A stretch of 64,000 bases of DNA, taken from positions 1,674,001 to 1,738,000 of the forward strand of contig NZ_CP139247.1 in NCBI RefSeq assembly GCF_034087045.1. The letters are read 5' to 3'. This DNA comes from Chitinophaga sancti. Its GTDB lineage: Bacteria > Bacteroidota > Bacteroidia > Chitinophagales > Chitinophagaceae. Shown here piece after piece: positions 17,083 through 26,498 of this stretch. Under the pieces are notes generated by a model. That model did not search any database. It was not told the DNA's origin and saw nothing but the letters and a program-made list of their open reading frames with translations. Positions within the stretch are counted from its first letter, which is position 1; every line of letters begins with the position of its first letter. The position numbers and the translations under genes were made by a program.

Positions 17083-17796
17083 TTATAAAATCCTTTTAGG
17101 GAGCACTGTAATTCCCGACCCTTCCGCCAGCAAAGCCGATATCGGCTGCTGACTCAGCATAGGCACAAACTCATCCCCATACAATGCCGCTGTATCCACC
17201 TGATAACTATAATCAATCATGCTATGCGTTCTCCACTGTGGATGCGTCACCTGGTATTCACCGGTCTTTTCAGCGCCCATATGGGTATATCCCCAGTAAT
17301 GATCAGTAATGAATGCTGCTTCGCTACCCGGGGTAATAGGCAACGGCGCCGCATCTGCTTTTGCTGTGAGATGATTCCAGTGTGCACCCACCTTCCATTC
17401 ATAACTCACCTCCAGCTCCTTTTCAGCATGTTTCCATCTATGCCGCATGGCATGTGTGGCATATTTCTCTTTATAAATAGTATTAGCTACAAAAGGGATC
17501 GCATGCTTAGGCACCAGTTCCTTAATAAAAACCACGCCTCTCTTCCATTCCTGCCCATCCTTATACCTCACATAAAACCGTAGATTCACCTCTTCAAAAT
17601 GCCTGTGAAATGGAATTGACAAGCCGAGCACTTTCGTATTTTGAAACATAAACCCCACGAGACTCACATAATGTGTGTCATTCCATGTATCCAGTTCGGT
17701 ACGATAAGGTACATAGCGCTGCAACACAGCCGGATCTGCCTGAAAATTGATCATGAGCAGGTTGCGCCATTCAGCGGATAGAAAAGGATTTTGCAT
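17083..17796 (-). CDS. DUF2071 (YqjF-like) family protein
   Basis: A 237-residue soluble protein of the DUF2071 family, unknown function, related in fold to acetoacetate decarboxylase-like beta barrels. Visible family features are LLMINFQADPAVLQRYVP near the N-terminus, VSLVGFMFQNTKVLGL and FEEVNLRFYVRYKDG in the middle, and the DHYWGYT segment near residue 165. It starts three bases after the stop of nth, so the two are cotranscribed; a functional link with base-excision repair is not implied by the sequence. Confidence 0.85.
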   Translation of the reverse strand: MQNPFLSAEWRNLLMINFQADPAVLQRYVPYRTELDTWNDTHYVSLVGFMFQNTKVLGLSIPFHRHFEEVNLRFYVRYKDGQEWKRGVVFIKELVPKHAIPFVANTIYKEKYATHAMRHRWKHAEKELEVSYEWKVGAHWNHLTAKADAAPLPITPGSEAAFITDHYWGYTHMGAEKTGEYQVTHPQWRTHSMIDYSYQVDTAALYGDEFVPMLSQQPISALLAEGSGITVLPKRIL

Positions 17797-17799
17797 AGA

Positions 17800-18447
17800 T
17801 TATTGTGCTTTTACCAGCGTCTTGTAGTACTTACAGGCAGGCCTGATGCCACATTCCCCACACCTGGGGCTTCTGGCCACGCAGATGTACCGGCCATGCA
17901 GAATGAGCCAGTGATGAGCGATATGAACTTTCTCTTCAGGAATATATTTCAGCAATTGCAGCTCTGTCTGCAAAGGTGTTTTGGCATTCGTCGTCAACCC
18001 GATACGTGCAGATACACGGAACACATGGGTATCAACAGCCATATTAGGCTGATGATGTATAACAGAAGTAATGACATTGGCTGTCTTTCGTCCCACCCCT
18101 GGTAGCTTGACCAGTTCTGATACTGAATCAGGTATCTCCCCATTGAAGTCTTCCATAAGCATCTGTGCCATCCCGATCAGATGTTTCGTCTTGTTATTGG
18201 GATAGCTGATACTGCGGATCAGCGGGAATAGCTCATCAAATGTGGCGTGGCTCATACTTTCCGCATCCGGGTACTTTTTAAAGATAGCCGGTGTGGTCAT
18301 ATTCACCCTTTTATCTGTGCATTGCGCAGACAGGATGACGGCCACCAGTAATTGATAAGGATTATCGTAGAGCAGTTCAGTCTCCGCATTGGGAGCATGT
18401 TGCTCAAAATAATTTAATACAAAGGCAAAGCGTTCTTTCTTTGTCAT
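17800..18447 (-). CDS. nth: Endonuclease III
   Basis: Bifunctional DNA glycosylase/AP lyase that removes oxidised pyrimidines. About 215 residues from ATG 18447 (MTKKERFAFVLNYFEQH). It has the helix-hairpin-helix with catalytic lysine (LVKLPGVGRKTANVITS), the catalytic aspartate (MAVDTHVFRVSARIGL) and the C-terminal [4Fe-4S] ligands spaced C-x6-C-x2-C-x5-C (CVARSPRCGECGIRPAC). The longer frame to 18477 adds ten unconvincing residues. It heads a two-gene unit with the DUF2071 gene. Confidence 0.94.
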   Translation of the reverse strand: MTKKERFAFVLNYFEQHAPNAETELLYDNPYQLLVAVILSAQCTDKRVNMTTPAIFKKYPDAESMSHATFDELFPLIRSISYPNNKTKHLIGMAQMLMEDFNGEIPDSVSELVKLPGVGRKTANVITSVIHHQPNMAVDTHVFRVSARIGLTTNAKTPLQTELQLLKYIPEEKVHIAHHWLILHGRYICVARSPRCGECGIRPACKYYKTLVKAQ

Positions 18448-18501
18448 ACCTGTAAAGGTAGGGCAAAAAGTTCTCAAAAATGTGAGTGCTAAAAGGGCCT
18501 C

Positions 18502-18651
18502 TTACTTAGTCGGCTGGGTCTTCTTCGCGTATTCTGCAATCGCTCTGATAGTCTCAGGCCTTGGTGAATAAATAATAGTGTCCAGCGCTTTGCGGGTTTG
18601 GTTCAGGCAGTTTTGTTCTTCGCGGGAAAGTTCAGGATCTTGATTATCCAT
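18502..18651 (-). CDS. Small hypothetical protein
   Basis: About 49 residues from the ATG at 18651 (MDNQDPELSREEQNCLNQTR); the frame also opens at 18720. It is acidic at the start and ends AIAEYAKKTQPTK, with no signal peptide or helix-turn-helix. The composition and codon use look coding, and it is oriented with nth, whose start lies 55 bases downstream. I do not recognise a family. Confidence 0.45.
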   Translation of the reverse strand: MDNQDPELSREEQNCLNQTRKALDTIIYSPRPETIRAIAEYAKKTQPTK

Positions 18652-18882
18652 TTTGTGCAATTTATTTGCGCTATCAGTTACAGAAAGAAAAGTAGAAAAT
18701 AGATGTGTAGAATTCCCCATGCAAATAAGTTTTAATACAAATGATTAATTCATAACAGTATAACGGAGATTATGCAAAATGTATTGTCAAAATAAACGAA
18801 ATATTTCGAAAGATATGATAAGGAAAGGATGGGCGGTAGGAGAGAAATGCTTGATAAATGGGGATTTGAACAGAAGGGGCTG

Positions 18883-19191
18883 TTATTTTTCCTCAGTGAA
18901 GATGAAAAGGTCCTCATCATCCTTTTTCATCAGGTATTTCTCACGGGCAAACTTTTCCAGTTTATCAGGACTGGACAGTAATTCTTCCTGTTCTTTGCGG
19001 GTTTTAATAATTTCTTCGCTGAAGAAAGCCTTCTGCTCTTCCAGCTTATTCACTTCGGAAGTGAGTTCGTACTGGGAGATGAAGTTCTTGCTATCAATAA
19101 ATGCCAGCCATATTACAAATGCCGCTGCTGATACGAAGTATTTATTTCGCATATACGCAGGGATCTTTATGGACTTTAATTTAGATAACAT
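18883..19191 (-). CDS. Septum formation initiator protein (FtsB/DivIC family)
   Basis: Small bitopic division protein of about 102 residues from ATG 19191 (MLSKLKSIKIPAYMRNKYFV). It has one membrane helix (YFVSAAAFVIWLAFID), a coiled coil (YELTSEVNKLEEQKAFFSEE) and the family's C-terminal FAREKYLMKKDDEDLFIF. In other bacteria it works in the FtsQ-FtsB-FtsL complex at the divisome. The longer frame to 19275 would run through the enolase terminator hairpin, which supports the shorter start. The order eno then divIC is common in Bacteroidota. Confidence 0.88.
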   Translation of the reverse strand: MLSKLKSIKIPAYMRNKYFVSAAAFVIWLAFIDSKNFISQYELTSEVNKLEEQKAFFSEEIIKTRKEQEELLSSPDKLEKFAREKYLMKKDDEDLFIFTEEK

Positions 19192-19226
19192 ATCGGGCGG
19201 AAAGGTACAGAATTCATGCCATACCC

Positions 19227-19264
19227 AAAAAAAATCCGGGTTTTGACGTAAATCAAAACCCGGA
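19227..19264 (-). terminator. Intrinsic terminator of enolase
   Basis: On the minus strand a stem (TCCGGGTTTTGA / TCAAAACCCGGA, 19235-19264) is followed by eight T (plus-strand A run 19227-19234). It sits between eno and the divIC gene. Confidence 0.85.
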
Positions 19265-19336
19265 ATATTGACCACTAATGAAAACTCGGCAGTTAAAATA
19301 AATTATTCACTTGCACGAACTCCAATTTGTGAATGA

Positions 19337-21561
<2,225 letters not shown>

Positions 21562-21702
21562 TAGGTTTTTCCGGTTTGGCGGGGCTAAAGTACGGAATTT
21601 AATAATTTGTATCACCCCATTTTAACCTAACATAAACATAAAATACCTGCGAATGCTTTATATTCACGGGCACATTGTATAATCTAACAACCCGGATTTA
21701 AA

Positions 21703-22377
21703 ATGGCAATAAATTTAGTAAAGGGACAAACCATTGACCTGCGCAAGAATGACAAAGGTGAAAGCTTCGATCTGTCTGCTGTAACAATCGGATTGGGATG
21801 GGATATCCGCAAATCCAGCAGTGGCGGATTTCTGGGGAAATTATTAGGTGGTAGTAAAGAAGCCGAATATGATCTGGATGCAATCGCATTTCTGCTCGAT
21901 AAGAACGGAAAAGTAGCAGATCTTGGCAGGACAATGAAAACAAATGATGGTCGCAACATCAGCCTCCACCAGGGCGATGTGATCTTCTTCAACAGCCAGC
22001 AGCACCCTTCGGGACATATCTGGCTCACTGGCGATAACCGTACCGGCGCCGGGGATGGAGATGATGAACAGATCATCGTAAAACTGGACAGCCTGGATCA
22101 GAAGTATGACAAGATCCTTTTCCTCGTTACCATCTATCAGGGCCGTCAGCGCAATCAGCACTTCGGTATGGTAGAAAACGCATTCATCCGCGCGGTAGAC
22201 AAAAACGGTAAAGAGATTGCCCGCTTCAGCCTTTCGGGTGATGCTGCTTATAATAATATGCAGGGAATGATCTTCGCCGAAGTATATCGTAAAGACGGTA
22301 CCTGGAAGTTCAGGGCACTGGGTGAACCAAAGCCGAATGATAGCTTTGTGGAAATCCTGAAAAATTACGTGTATTGA
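21703..22377 (+). CDS. TerD family protein (first copy)
   Basis: A 224-residue calcium-binding stress protein of the TerD/CABP family. It opens with MAINLVKGQTIDLRKNDKGE, has the family core TIGLGWDI and YDLDAIAFLLDKNGKV, and the calcium-site motif GDNRTGAGDGDDE. A Gly/Ser/Lys-rich insert (SSSGGFLGKLLGGSKE) after GLGWDIRK distinguishes it from the second copy. It starts a TerD-HAD-TerD unit whose stop overlaps the HAD start. Ter proteins are linked to tellurite, phage and general membrane stress, but the direct activity is unknown. Confidence 0.93.
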   Translation: MAINLVKGQTIDLRKNDKGESFDLSAVTIGLGWDIRKSSSGGFLGKLLGGSKEAEYDLDAIAFLLDKNGKVADLGRTMKTNDGRNISLHQGDVIFFNSQQHPSGHIWLTGDNRTGAGDGDDEQIIVKLDSLDQKYDKILFLVTIYQGRQRNQHFGMVENAFIRAVDKNGKEIARFSLSGDAAYNNMQGMIFAEVYRKDGTWKFRALGEPKPNDSFVEILKNYVY

Positions 22378-23099
22378 TCGCGATAGAAAATATCAGACAT
22401 ATCTCGCTGGATGTATGGATGACCCTCATCCGTTCTAATCCTGCTTACAAGGAATTGCGGGCTGCCGGATTCCGTAAATATTTCCGGCTGGACGAGCATT
22501 CCCCGGCTACCGTCCAATCCGCGATGCGGGAAGTAGATGTGCTGGTAAATAATATGAATGAAGTGACGGGCAGGAATGTGCACACCTTTGAAATATACCT
22601 GTTATGCCTGCATAAACTGGGCAGAGAGATAAAAGGGATCACAGAAAAACAATTATTAGATTGCTATACAGCGCTGGAAGAATTGTTCTTTCATTATCCG
22701 CCCGTACCGTTATACAATAATCTGCATACACTGTTCGAAGGTATCAGGGCCACTGGCCGAACCATCAGCTTACTTAGCAATACCGGTTTTATACAGGGGC
22801 CGGCATTGCGCAGGGTTATGCAGCAGTTGGGATGGGAGCAATATTTCTCCTTCCAGTTGTATTCAGATGAAATCGGGCATTCCAAACCAGCGCCACAGTT
22901 CTTTGCACAACTGCTGGAAAAGGCCCGCTACCTGCATGGTGCAGGGTTATCGCCTGCCCATATCTGGCACCTGGGCGATAATCCACTGGCAGATGTGGAA
23001 GGGGCTACAACCGCTGGAATGACGGCCTCGTTGACAACAATTGAAAAGCAGCCGCTGGATCAGCTATTACAACTGGCGGCCTTTGATCATGCAAAATAA
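22374..23099 (+). CDS. HAD superfamily hydrolase in the Ter operon
   Basis: A 241-residue haloacid-dehalogenase-type phosphatase. Motif I is ISLDVWMTLI (DxWxT, the nucleophile aspartate followed by a Trp in place of the usual +2 Asp), motif II is TISLLSNTGF, motif III lies near HSKPAPQFFAQLL and motif IV is HLGDNPLADVEGA. The +2 Trp is seen in some haloacid-type HADs and may alter the reaction. It starts with TTG at 22374, overlapping the TerD stop by four bases, so translation is coupled. Substrate unknown. Confidence 0.85.
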   Translation: MIAIENIRHISLDVWMTLIRSNPAYKELRAAGFRKYFRLDEHSPATVQSAMREVDVLVNNMNEVTGRNVHTFEIYLLCLHKLGREIKGITEKQLLDCYTALEELFFHYPPVPLYNNLHTLFEGIRATGRTISLLSNTGFIQGPALRRVMQQLGWEQYFSFQLYSDEIGHSKPAPQFFAQLLEKARYLHGAGLSPAHIWHLGDNPLADVEGATTAGMTASLTTIEKQPLDQLLQLAAFDHAK

Positions 23100-23107
23100 A
23101 ATGCACT

Positions 23108-23665
23108 ATGGCAATCAATCTGCAAAAAGGTGAAAGAGCAGACCTGGCATTACCGAAGTTCACCATCGGACTGGGCTGGGATGTAAATGAATCGCACTCC
23201 GGGGCTGAGTTTGACCTGGATGCTTCCGTATTCATGCTGGGAGATAACAGGAAGATACCTGCTGATGAATATTTTGTATTTTATAATAACCTGGAATCGC
23301 CGGATAAGTCGGTAAAGCACTCCGGAGACAATCGTACCGGTGCTGGCGATGGAGATGACGAAACACTGACGGTAGACCTTTCTATCATCAACCCTGCTAT
23401 CAAGGAACTGTGTGTAGTAGTAACTATCCACGATGCTGCCAGCCGCAAGCAAAACTTCGGACAGGTACGCAACAGCTTTATCAGGATATTTGATGCAAAC
23501 ACCAACCAGGAGATCCTGCGCTATGAGCTGGGAGAAGATTTCTCTATAGAAACAGCAGTAGAGTTCGGCCGCATTTATAAACGTGAAAATAAATGGCGTT
23601 TCGAAGCTGTTGGCGCTGGTCAGCGCGGCGGCCTGCAGGAATACGTAGACCGATATGCCGGATAA
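23108..23665 (+). CDS. TerD/TerE family protein (second copy)
   Basis: A 185-residue compact TerD-fold protein, close to the canonical length. It begins MAINLQKGERADLALPKFTI and has GLGWDVNESHSGAEFDLDAS, the calcium-site motif GDNRTGAGDGDDETL, and ELCVVVTIHDAASRKQNFG. It follows the HAD gene by eight bases and ends before a terminator. Compared with the first copy it lacks the Gly/Ser insert. Confidence 0.94.
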   Translation: MAINLQKGERADLALPKFTIGLGWDVNESHSGAEFDLDASVFMLGDNRKIPADEYFVFYNNLESPDKSVKHSGDNRTGAGDGDDETLTVDLSIINPAIKELCVVVTIHDAASRKQNFGQVRNSFIRIFDANTNQEILRYELGEDFSIETAVEFGRIYKRENKWRFEAVGAGQRGGLQEYVDRYAG

Positions 23666-23691
23666 TAACCGGATCATATAATATTTAGAAT

Positions 23692-23727
23692 AATCGCTGA
23701 TGCCGCGCTGGTATCAGCGATTTTTTT
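23692..23727 (+). terminator. Terminator of the TerD-HAD-TerD unit
   Basis: A 10-bp perfect stem (AATCGCTGAT / ATCAGCGATT) with an 11-base loop is followed by a T run. It separates the unit from terC. Confidence 0.8.
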
Positions 23728-23734
23728 GGAACAC

Positions 23735-23765
23735 TTGTACGGATGGCAGAAACCTGTTAGTTTTA
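23735..23765 (+). promoter_or_regulatory. Candidate Bacteroidota promoter of the TerC gene
   Basis: TTG at 23735-23737, a 20-base spacer, then TAGTTTTA (one mismatch to TAnnTTTG) at 23758-23765. The TerC ATG at 23801 lies 35 bases further on. The site follows directly after the upstream terminator. Confidence 0.5.
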
Positions 23766-23800
23766 CAAGCCTAAAGCGAAACTTTAAACCGACTTGCAAC

Positions 23801-24598
23801 ATGACTGAATTTATCCAGGAGATCATTAATAATCCCATCCCTTCCTTATTAGTTATCGGGAACCTTATCATTATCGAAAGCCTGCTATCTGTGGATAACG
23901 CTGCAGTACTGGCGACTATGGTAATGGACCTCCCTAAAGATGATCGTAACAGAGCATTAAAATATGGTATTATAGGTGCTTACGTATTCCGTGGTATCTG
24001 CCTGGCATTTGCCGCTTTCCTCATTCAGTTCTGGTGGCTGAAACCAATAGGTGGTTTGTACCTGTTGTACCTGACTATTAATTATTTTAGAGAAAAAGCA
24101 GCTAAGAAAAAACAGGCTGAATCAAATGAAGAACCTGAAGCTGTAGATAAAACACAAAACTGGTTTTACAAACATACTATCGGCTGGATGGGCCCATTCT
24201 GGGCGACTGTGGCTGTTGTAGAAGTAATGGACCTGGCTTTCTCCCTCGACAACGTATTTGCCGCTGTGGCATTCAGCAAAAATATCGTTCTGGTATGGAC
24301 TGGTGTATTTATCGGTATCCTGGCTATGCGATTTGTAGCACAGGGTTTTGTACGACTGATGGAGAAATATCCTTTCCTGGAAACTGCCGCTTTCCTCGTG
24401 ATCGGCGTACTGGGTATCAAACTGTTGCTGGCAGTGTATGAGCACTTCTTCGAAGGCAATGCATTTGCAACTTTCCTGGGTAGTCACGAAGCTGACTGGG
24501 CTACTTCTATCATCACAGTAAGCATCTTCTTAGTACCAATTCTGACAAGTATTTTATTTAAATATCCTAAGCCACATACATTAGGAGAAACTAAATAA
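23801..24598 (+). CDS. TerC family integral membrane protein
   Basis: About 265 residues and seven helices from the ATG at 23801 (MTEFIQEIINNPIPSLL); the frame to 23726 overlaps the promoter and terminator. The paired acidic membrane motifs of the family are present: IESLLSVDNAAVLATMV and MDLAFSLDNVFAAVA. A charged cytoplasmic loop (AAKKKQAESNEEPEAVD) lies between the halves. TerC proteins are implicated in metal (manganese) efflux and Ter stress complexes. Proximity to two terD genes supports a Ter link although it has its own promoter. Confidence 0.92.
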   Translation: MTEFIQEIINNPIPSLLVIGNLIIIESLLSVDNAAVLATMVMDLPKDDRNRALKYGIIGAYVFRGICLAFAAFLIQFWWLKPIGGLYLLYLTINYFREKAAKKKQAESNEEPEAVDKTQNWFYKHTIGWMGPFWATVAVVEVMDLAFSLDNVFAAVAFSKNIVLVWTGVFIGILAMRFVAQGFVRLMEKYPFLETAAFLVIGVLGIKLLLAVYEHFFEGNAFATFLGSHEADWATSIITVSIFLVPILTSILFKYPKPHTLGETK

Positions 24599-24618
24599 TC
24601 TGTATATAGAAAAAATTG

Positions 24619-24647
24619 AAAAGGCGTGTCGGATGATGCGCCTTTTT
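24619..24647 (+). terminator. Terminator between terC and the convergent LytTR gene
   Basis: Stem AAAAGGCG / CGCCTTTT (24619-24626 and 24639-24646) is flanked by A and T runs and can serve both convergent genes. It abuts the LytTR stop codon. Confidence 0.75.
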
Positions 24648-25340
24648 CTATTTAAACCGGGTGTGAAAGTTCGCTTCGTAACTGCTGCCAATGGGGATTT
24701 CCTGGGTGCCGATCAATATCGTTTTATTCCTGACCTGGTCAATTTTTGATAAGGATACAATGTACGATCGGTGTACCCTTACAAAGGCATGTGCAGGTAG
24801 TTTTTCCAGCATAACTTTCATTGTCATTCGGATTACAAGTGCTGGCTGATTGAGGAGATGAATTTTCAGATAGTCATCCAAACCTTCAATAAACAATATA
24901 TCCTTCAGGTCAATTCTTGTTAACCCATAATCCACACGTAATACCAGTTGTTGCTGATCATTTTTCTGCAGGCTTTGCTGGTATTGCAGCTGGGCCTGTG
25001 CTTTTTGTACGGCCTGTTGAAATCGCTCGAAAGTAAAGGGTTTCAGCAGGTAATCCACAGCATTCAGGTTAAACCCCTCTACCGCATATTCACTATGTGC
25101 AGTGGTGAAGATCACCATGGGTTGCTGGGTAATAGATTTATATAGATCAGTGCCTGGAATGGAAGGCATGTTGATATCAAGAAATAACAGATCTACATGA
25201 GATTGAGAAATGTATTGCAGGGCTTCTTCCGGTTTGTTGAACGTGTGTTGCAGACGCAGAAAATCGATGCGCTCACAGAAGTTTGAGATCAGGGTCAGTG
25301 CCGGCAATTCATCATCTATGGCAATAGCTTGTATGATCAT
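24648..25340 (-). CDS. LytTR-type response regulator
   Basis: A 230-residue response regulator. The receiver domain (1-120) has the acidic pair AIDDELPAL, the phospho-acceptor in DLLFLDINMPSIPG and the lysine region DYLLKPFTFERFQQAV. The C-terminal LytTR DNA-binding domain includes LFIEGLDDYLKIHL, FVRVHRSYIVSLSKID and PIGSSYEANF. Its start overlaps the end of the histidine kinase gene by four bases, making a coupled pair. Targets are unknown; such systems in this phylum usually act on neighbouring or envelope genes. Confidence 0.93.
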   Translation of the reverse strand: MIIQAIAIDDELPALTLISNFCERIDFLRLQHTFNKPEEALQYISQSHVDLLFLDINMPSIPGTDLYKSITQQPMVIFTTAHSEYAVEGFNLNAVDYLLKPFTFERFQQAVQKAQAQLQYQQSLQKNDQQQLVLRVDYGLTRIDLKDILFIEGLDDYLKIHLLNQPALVIRMTMKVMLEKLPAHAFVRVHRSYIVSLSKIDQVRNKTILIGTQEIPIGSSYEANFHTRFK

Positions 25341-26413
25341 AAGAGTTGCAATGAAAGTGAAACGGAAAAGTGATCGGCAGCATCAGTGATATCCAGTGTA
25401 TGCCTGCCGGGATACAGGAGTTCCAGGCGTTTCTTTGTATTTTCTATACCCAGTCCGCTGCTGGCAGCAGGGATGTCATTGAAATTAACTTTTTTGTTGA
25501 ATACATGAAATTTCAATAGTTGTTCCCCAATGAAGATGTCGATTTTTATATCCGCATTTTCAGAGGCATTGATGCCATATTTGAAGGCATTTTCCAAAAA
25601 TGAAATTAGTATCAGCGGCGCAATCAGCTGGCCGGAAGGTGCACCATTCACGGTAAATGCAAGTGGCAGGGAAGTGCCGAAACGGATACGCTGTAACTCA
25701 ATATAGTCGCGGATATAATCAATCTCTCTTGAAAGAGGTACCATGTGATGACTGGCATCATTGAGCACATACCGCATCATGCCGGATAGTTTGATCACGG
25801 CAGTCGGTGTTTCATCAGATTTTACCACAGCCAGTGAGTAGATGCTATTGAGCACATTAAAGAGAAAATGTGGATTGATCTGTGCTTTGAGGTAAGATAG
25901 TTCCGCATTGAGTTTCTCCTGTTCTGCCTGTTTCCAGCGGTTGCGGATTTTCAGGATCAGGGAGAAAAAGAAGACGGCCAGAAAAAGGAAGATCTGGTGC
26001 CCCATGTCTATCAATAAGGAATGTTTATGAGGCTCAGGACGATCACTGAAATGGCTGAATGCCGGCGGGGGAGGGGGCATGCCGGGTGGTCGTTGATGAA
26101 ATACATTATCACCCACTATCAGTGCATTGGGCAGTAATACAATCAACCCAAAGCAAATAATAGCCAGTGCAAAAAAGCTAACATACTTCCTGCGGAAGTA
26201 AAAGGTAGGTATGAGCCAGAAGAAATTGAAGTAAAAGAATAGCAGTAGCAACACATATATGATAAAGTCCTTCATAGCTGGCGGAAACAGCAACAGGTCG
26301 TATAGATTGTTGGCATCAGGAGAAAAAACAATGGGCAGCGCCAGGAAGGTAACGCAGCCGGCTATGTGGATCAATAGCTGTCTAATTTTATCGCCTGTAA
26401 GTACTGAAGTCAT
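25337..26413 (-). CDS. Sensor histidine kinase (LytS/His_kinase type)
   Basis: A 358-residue membrane kinase. Four hydrophobic helices lie at about 12-30, 48-70, 80-100 and 136-155, with a proline-rich periplasmic stretch (RPPGMPPPPPAF) between the third and fourth. The His_kinase domain has the phospho-accepting QINPHFLFNVLNSIYSL, and the ATPase domain has LISFLENAFKYGINA and SGLGIENTKKRLELLYPG. It is coupled to the LytTR regulator. The ATG at 26413 lies six bases after a TATATTTG element and is divergent from the M23 gene. Confidence 0.93.
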   Translation of the reverse strand: MTSVLTGDKIRQLLIHIAGCVTFLALPIVFSPDANNLYDLLLFPPAMKDFIIYVLLLLFFYFNFFWLIPTFYFRRKYVSFFALAIICFGLIVLLPNALIVGDNVFHQRPPGMPPPPPAFSHFSDRPEPHKHSLLIDMGHQIFLFLAVFFFSLILKIRNRWKQAEQEKLNAELSYLKAQINPHFLFNVLNSIYSLAVVKSDETPTAVIKLSGMMRYVLNDASHHMVPLSREIDYIRDYIELQRIRFGTSLPLAFTVNGAPSGQLIAPLILISFLENAFKYGINASENADIKIDIFIGEQLLKFHVFNKKVNFNDIPAASSGLGIENTKKRLELLYPGRHTLDITDAADHFSVSLSLQLL

Positions 26414-26419
26414 GTATTA

Positions 26420-26427
26420 CAAATATA
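26420..26427 (-). promoter_or_regulatory. TATATTTG element abutting the histidine kinase start
   Basis: Minus-strand order is TATATTTG-TAATAC-ATG, a perfect TAnnTTTG with a six-base gap to the start codon. No TTG at -33. Transcription would begin at or next to the start codon. Confidence 0.4.
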
Positions 26428-26486
26428 AACTTTTACTTTTTTCATTGGGATAGGCCAGCTAAAGGCCATTCTTTTCGCAGACTCCT

Positions 26487-26494
26487 TATTTTTG
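26487..26494 (+). promoter_or_regulatory. TATTTTTG element abutting the M23 peptidase start
   Basis: Plus-strand order is TATTTTTG-TAGC-ATG, a perfect TAnnTTTG four bases before the start codon at 26499. It is nearly identical to the arrangement in front of the sigma gene at 10097. Confidence 0.4.
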
Positions 26495-26498
26495 TAGC

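Noticed and set aside
18779..19246. 155-residue plus-strand ORF
   Set aside because: It lies antisense to the divIC gene and across a terminator, and has no recognisable domain.
19192..19275. Longer start for the divIC/ftsB gene
   Set aside because: It would translate through the enolase terminator hairpin at 19235-19264.
21703..24598. Ter cluster considered as an entirely new defence system
   Set aside because: All proteins belong to known TerD, HAD and TerC families; only the gene combination is of interest.
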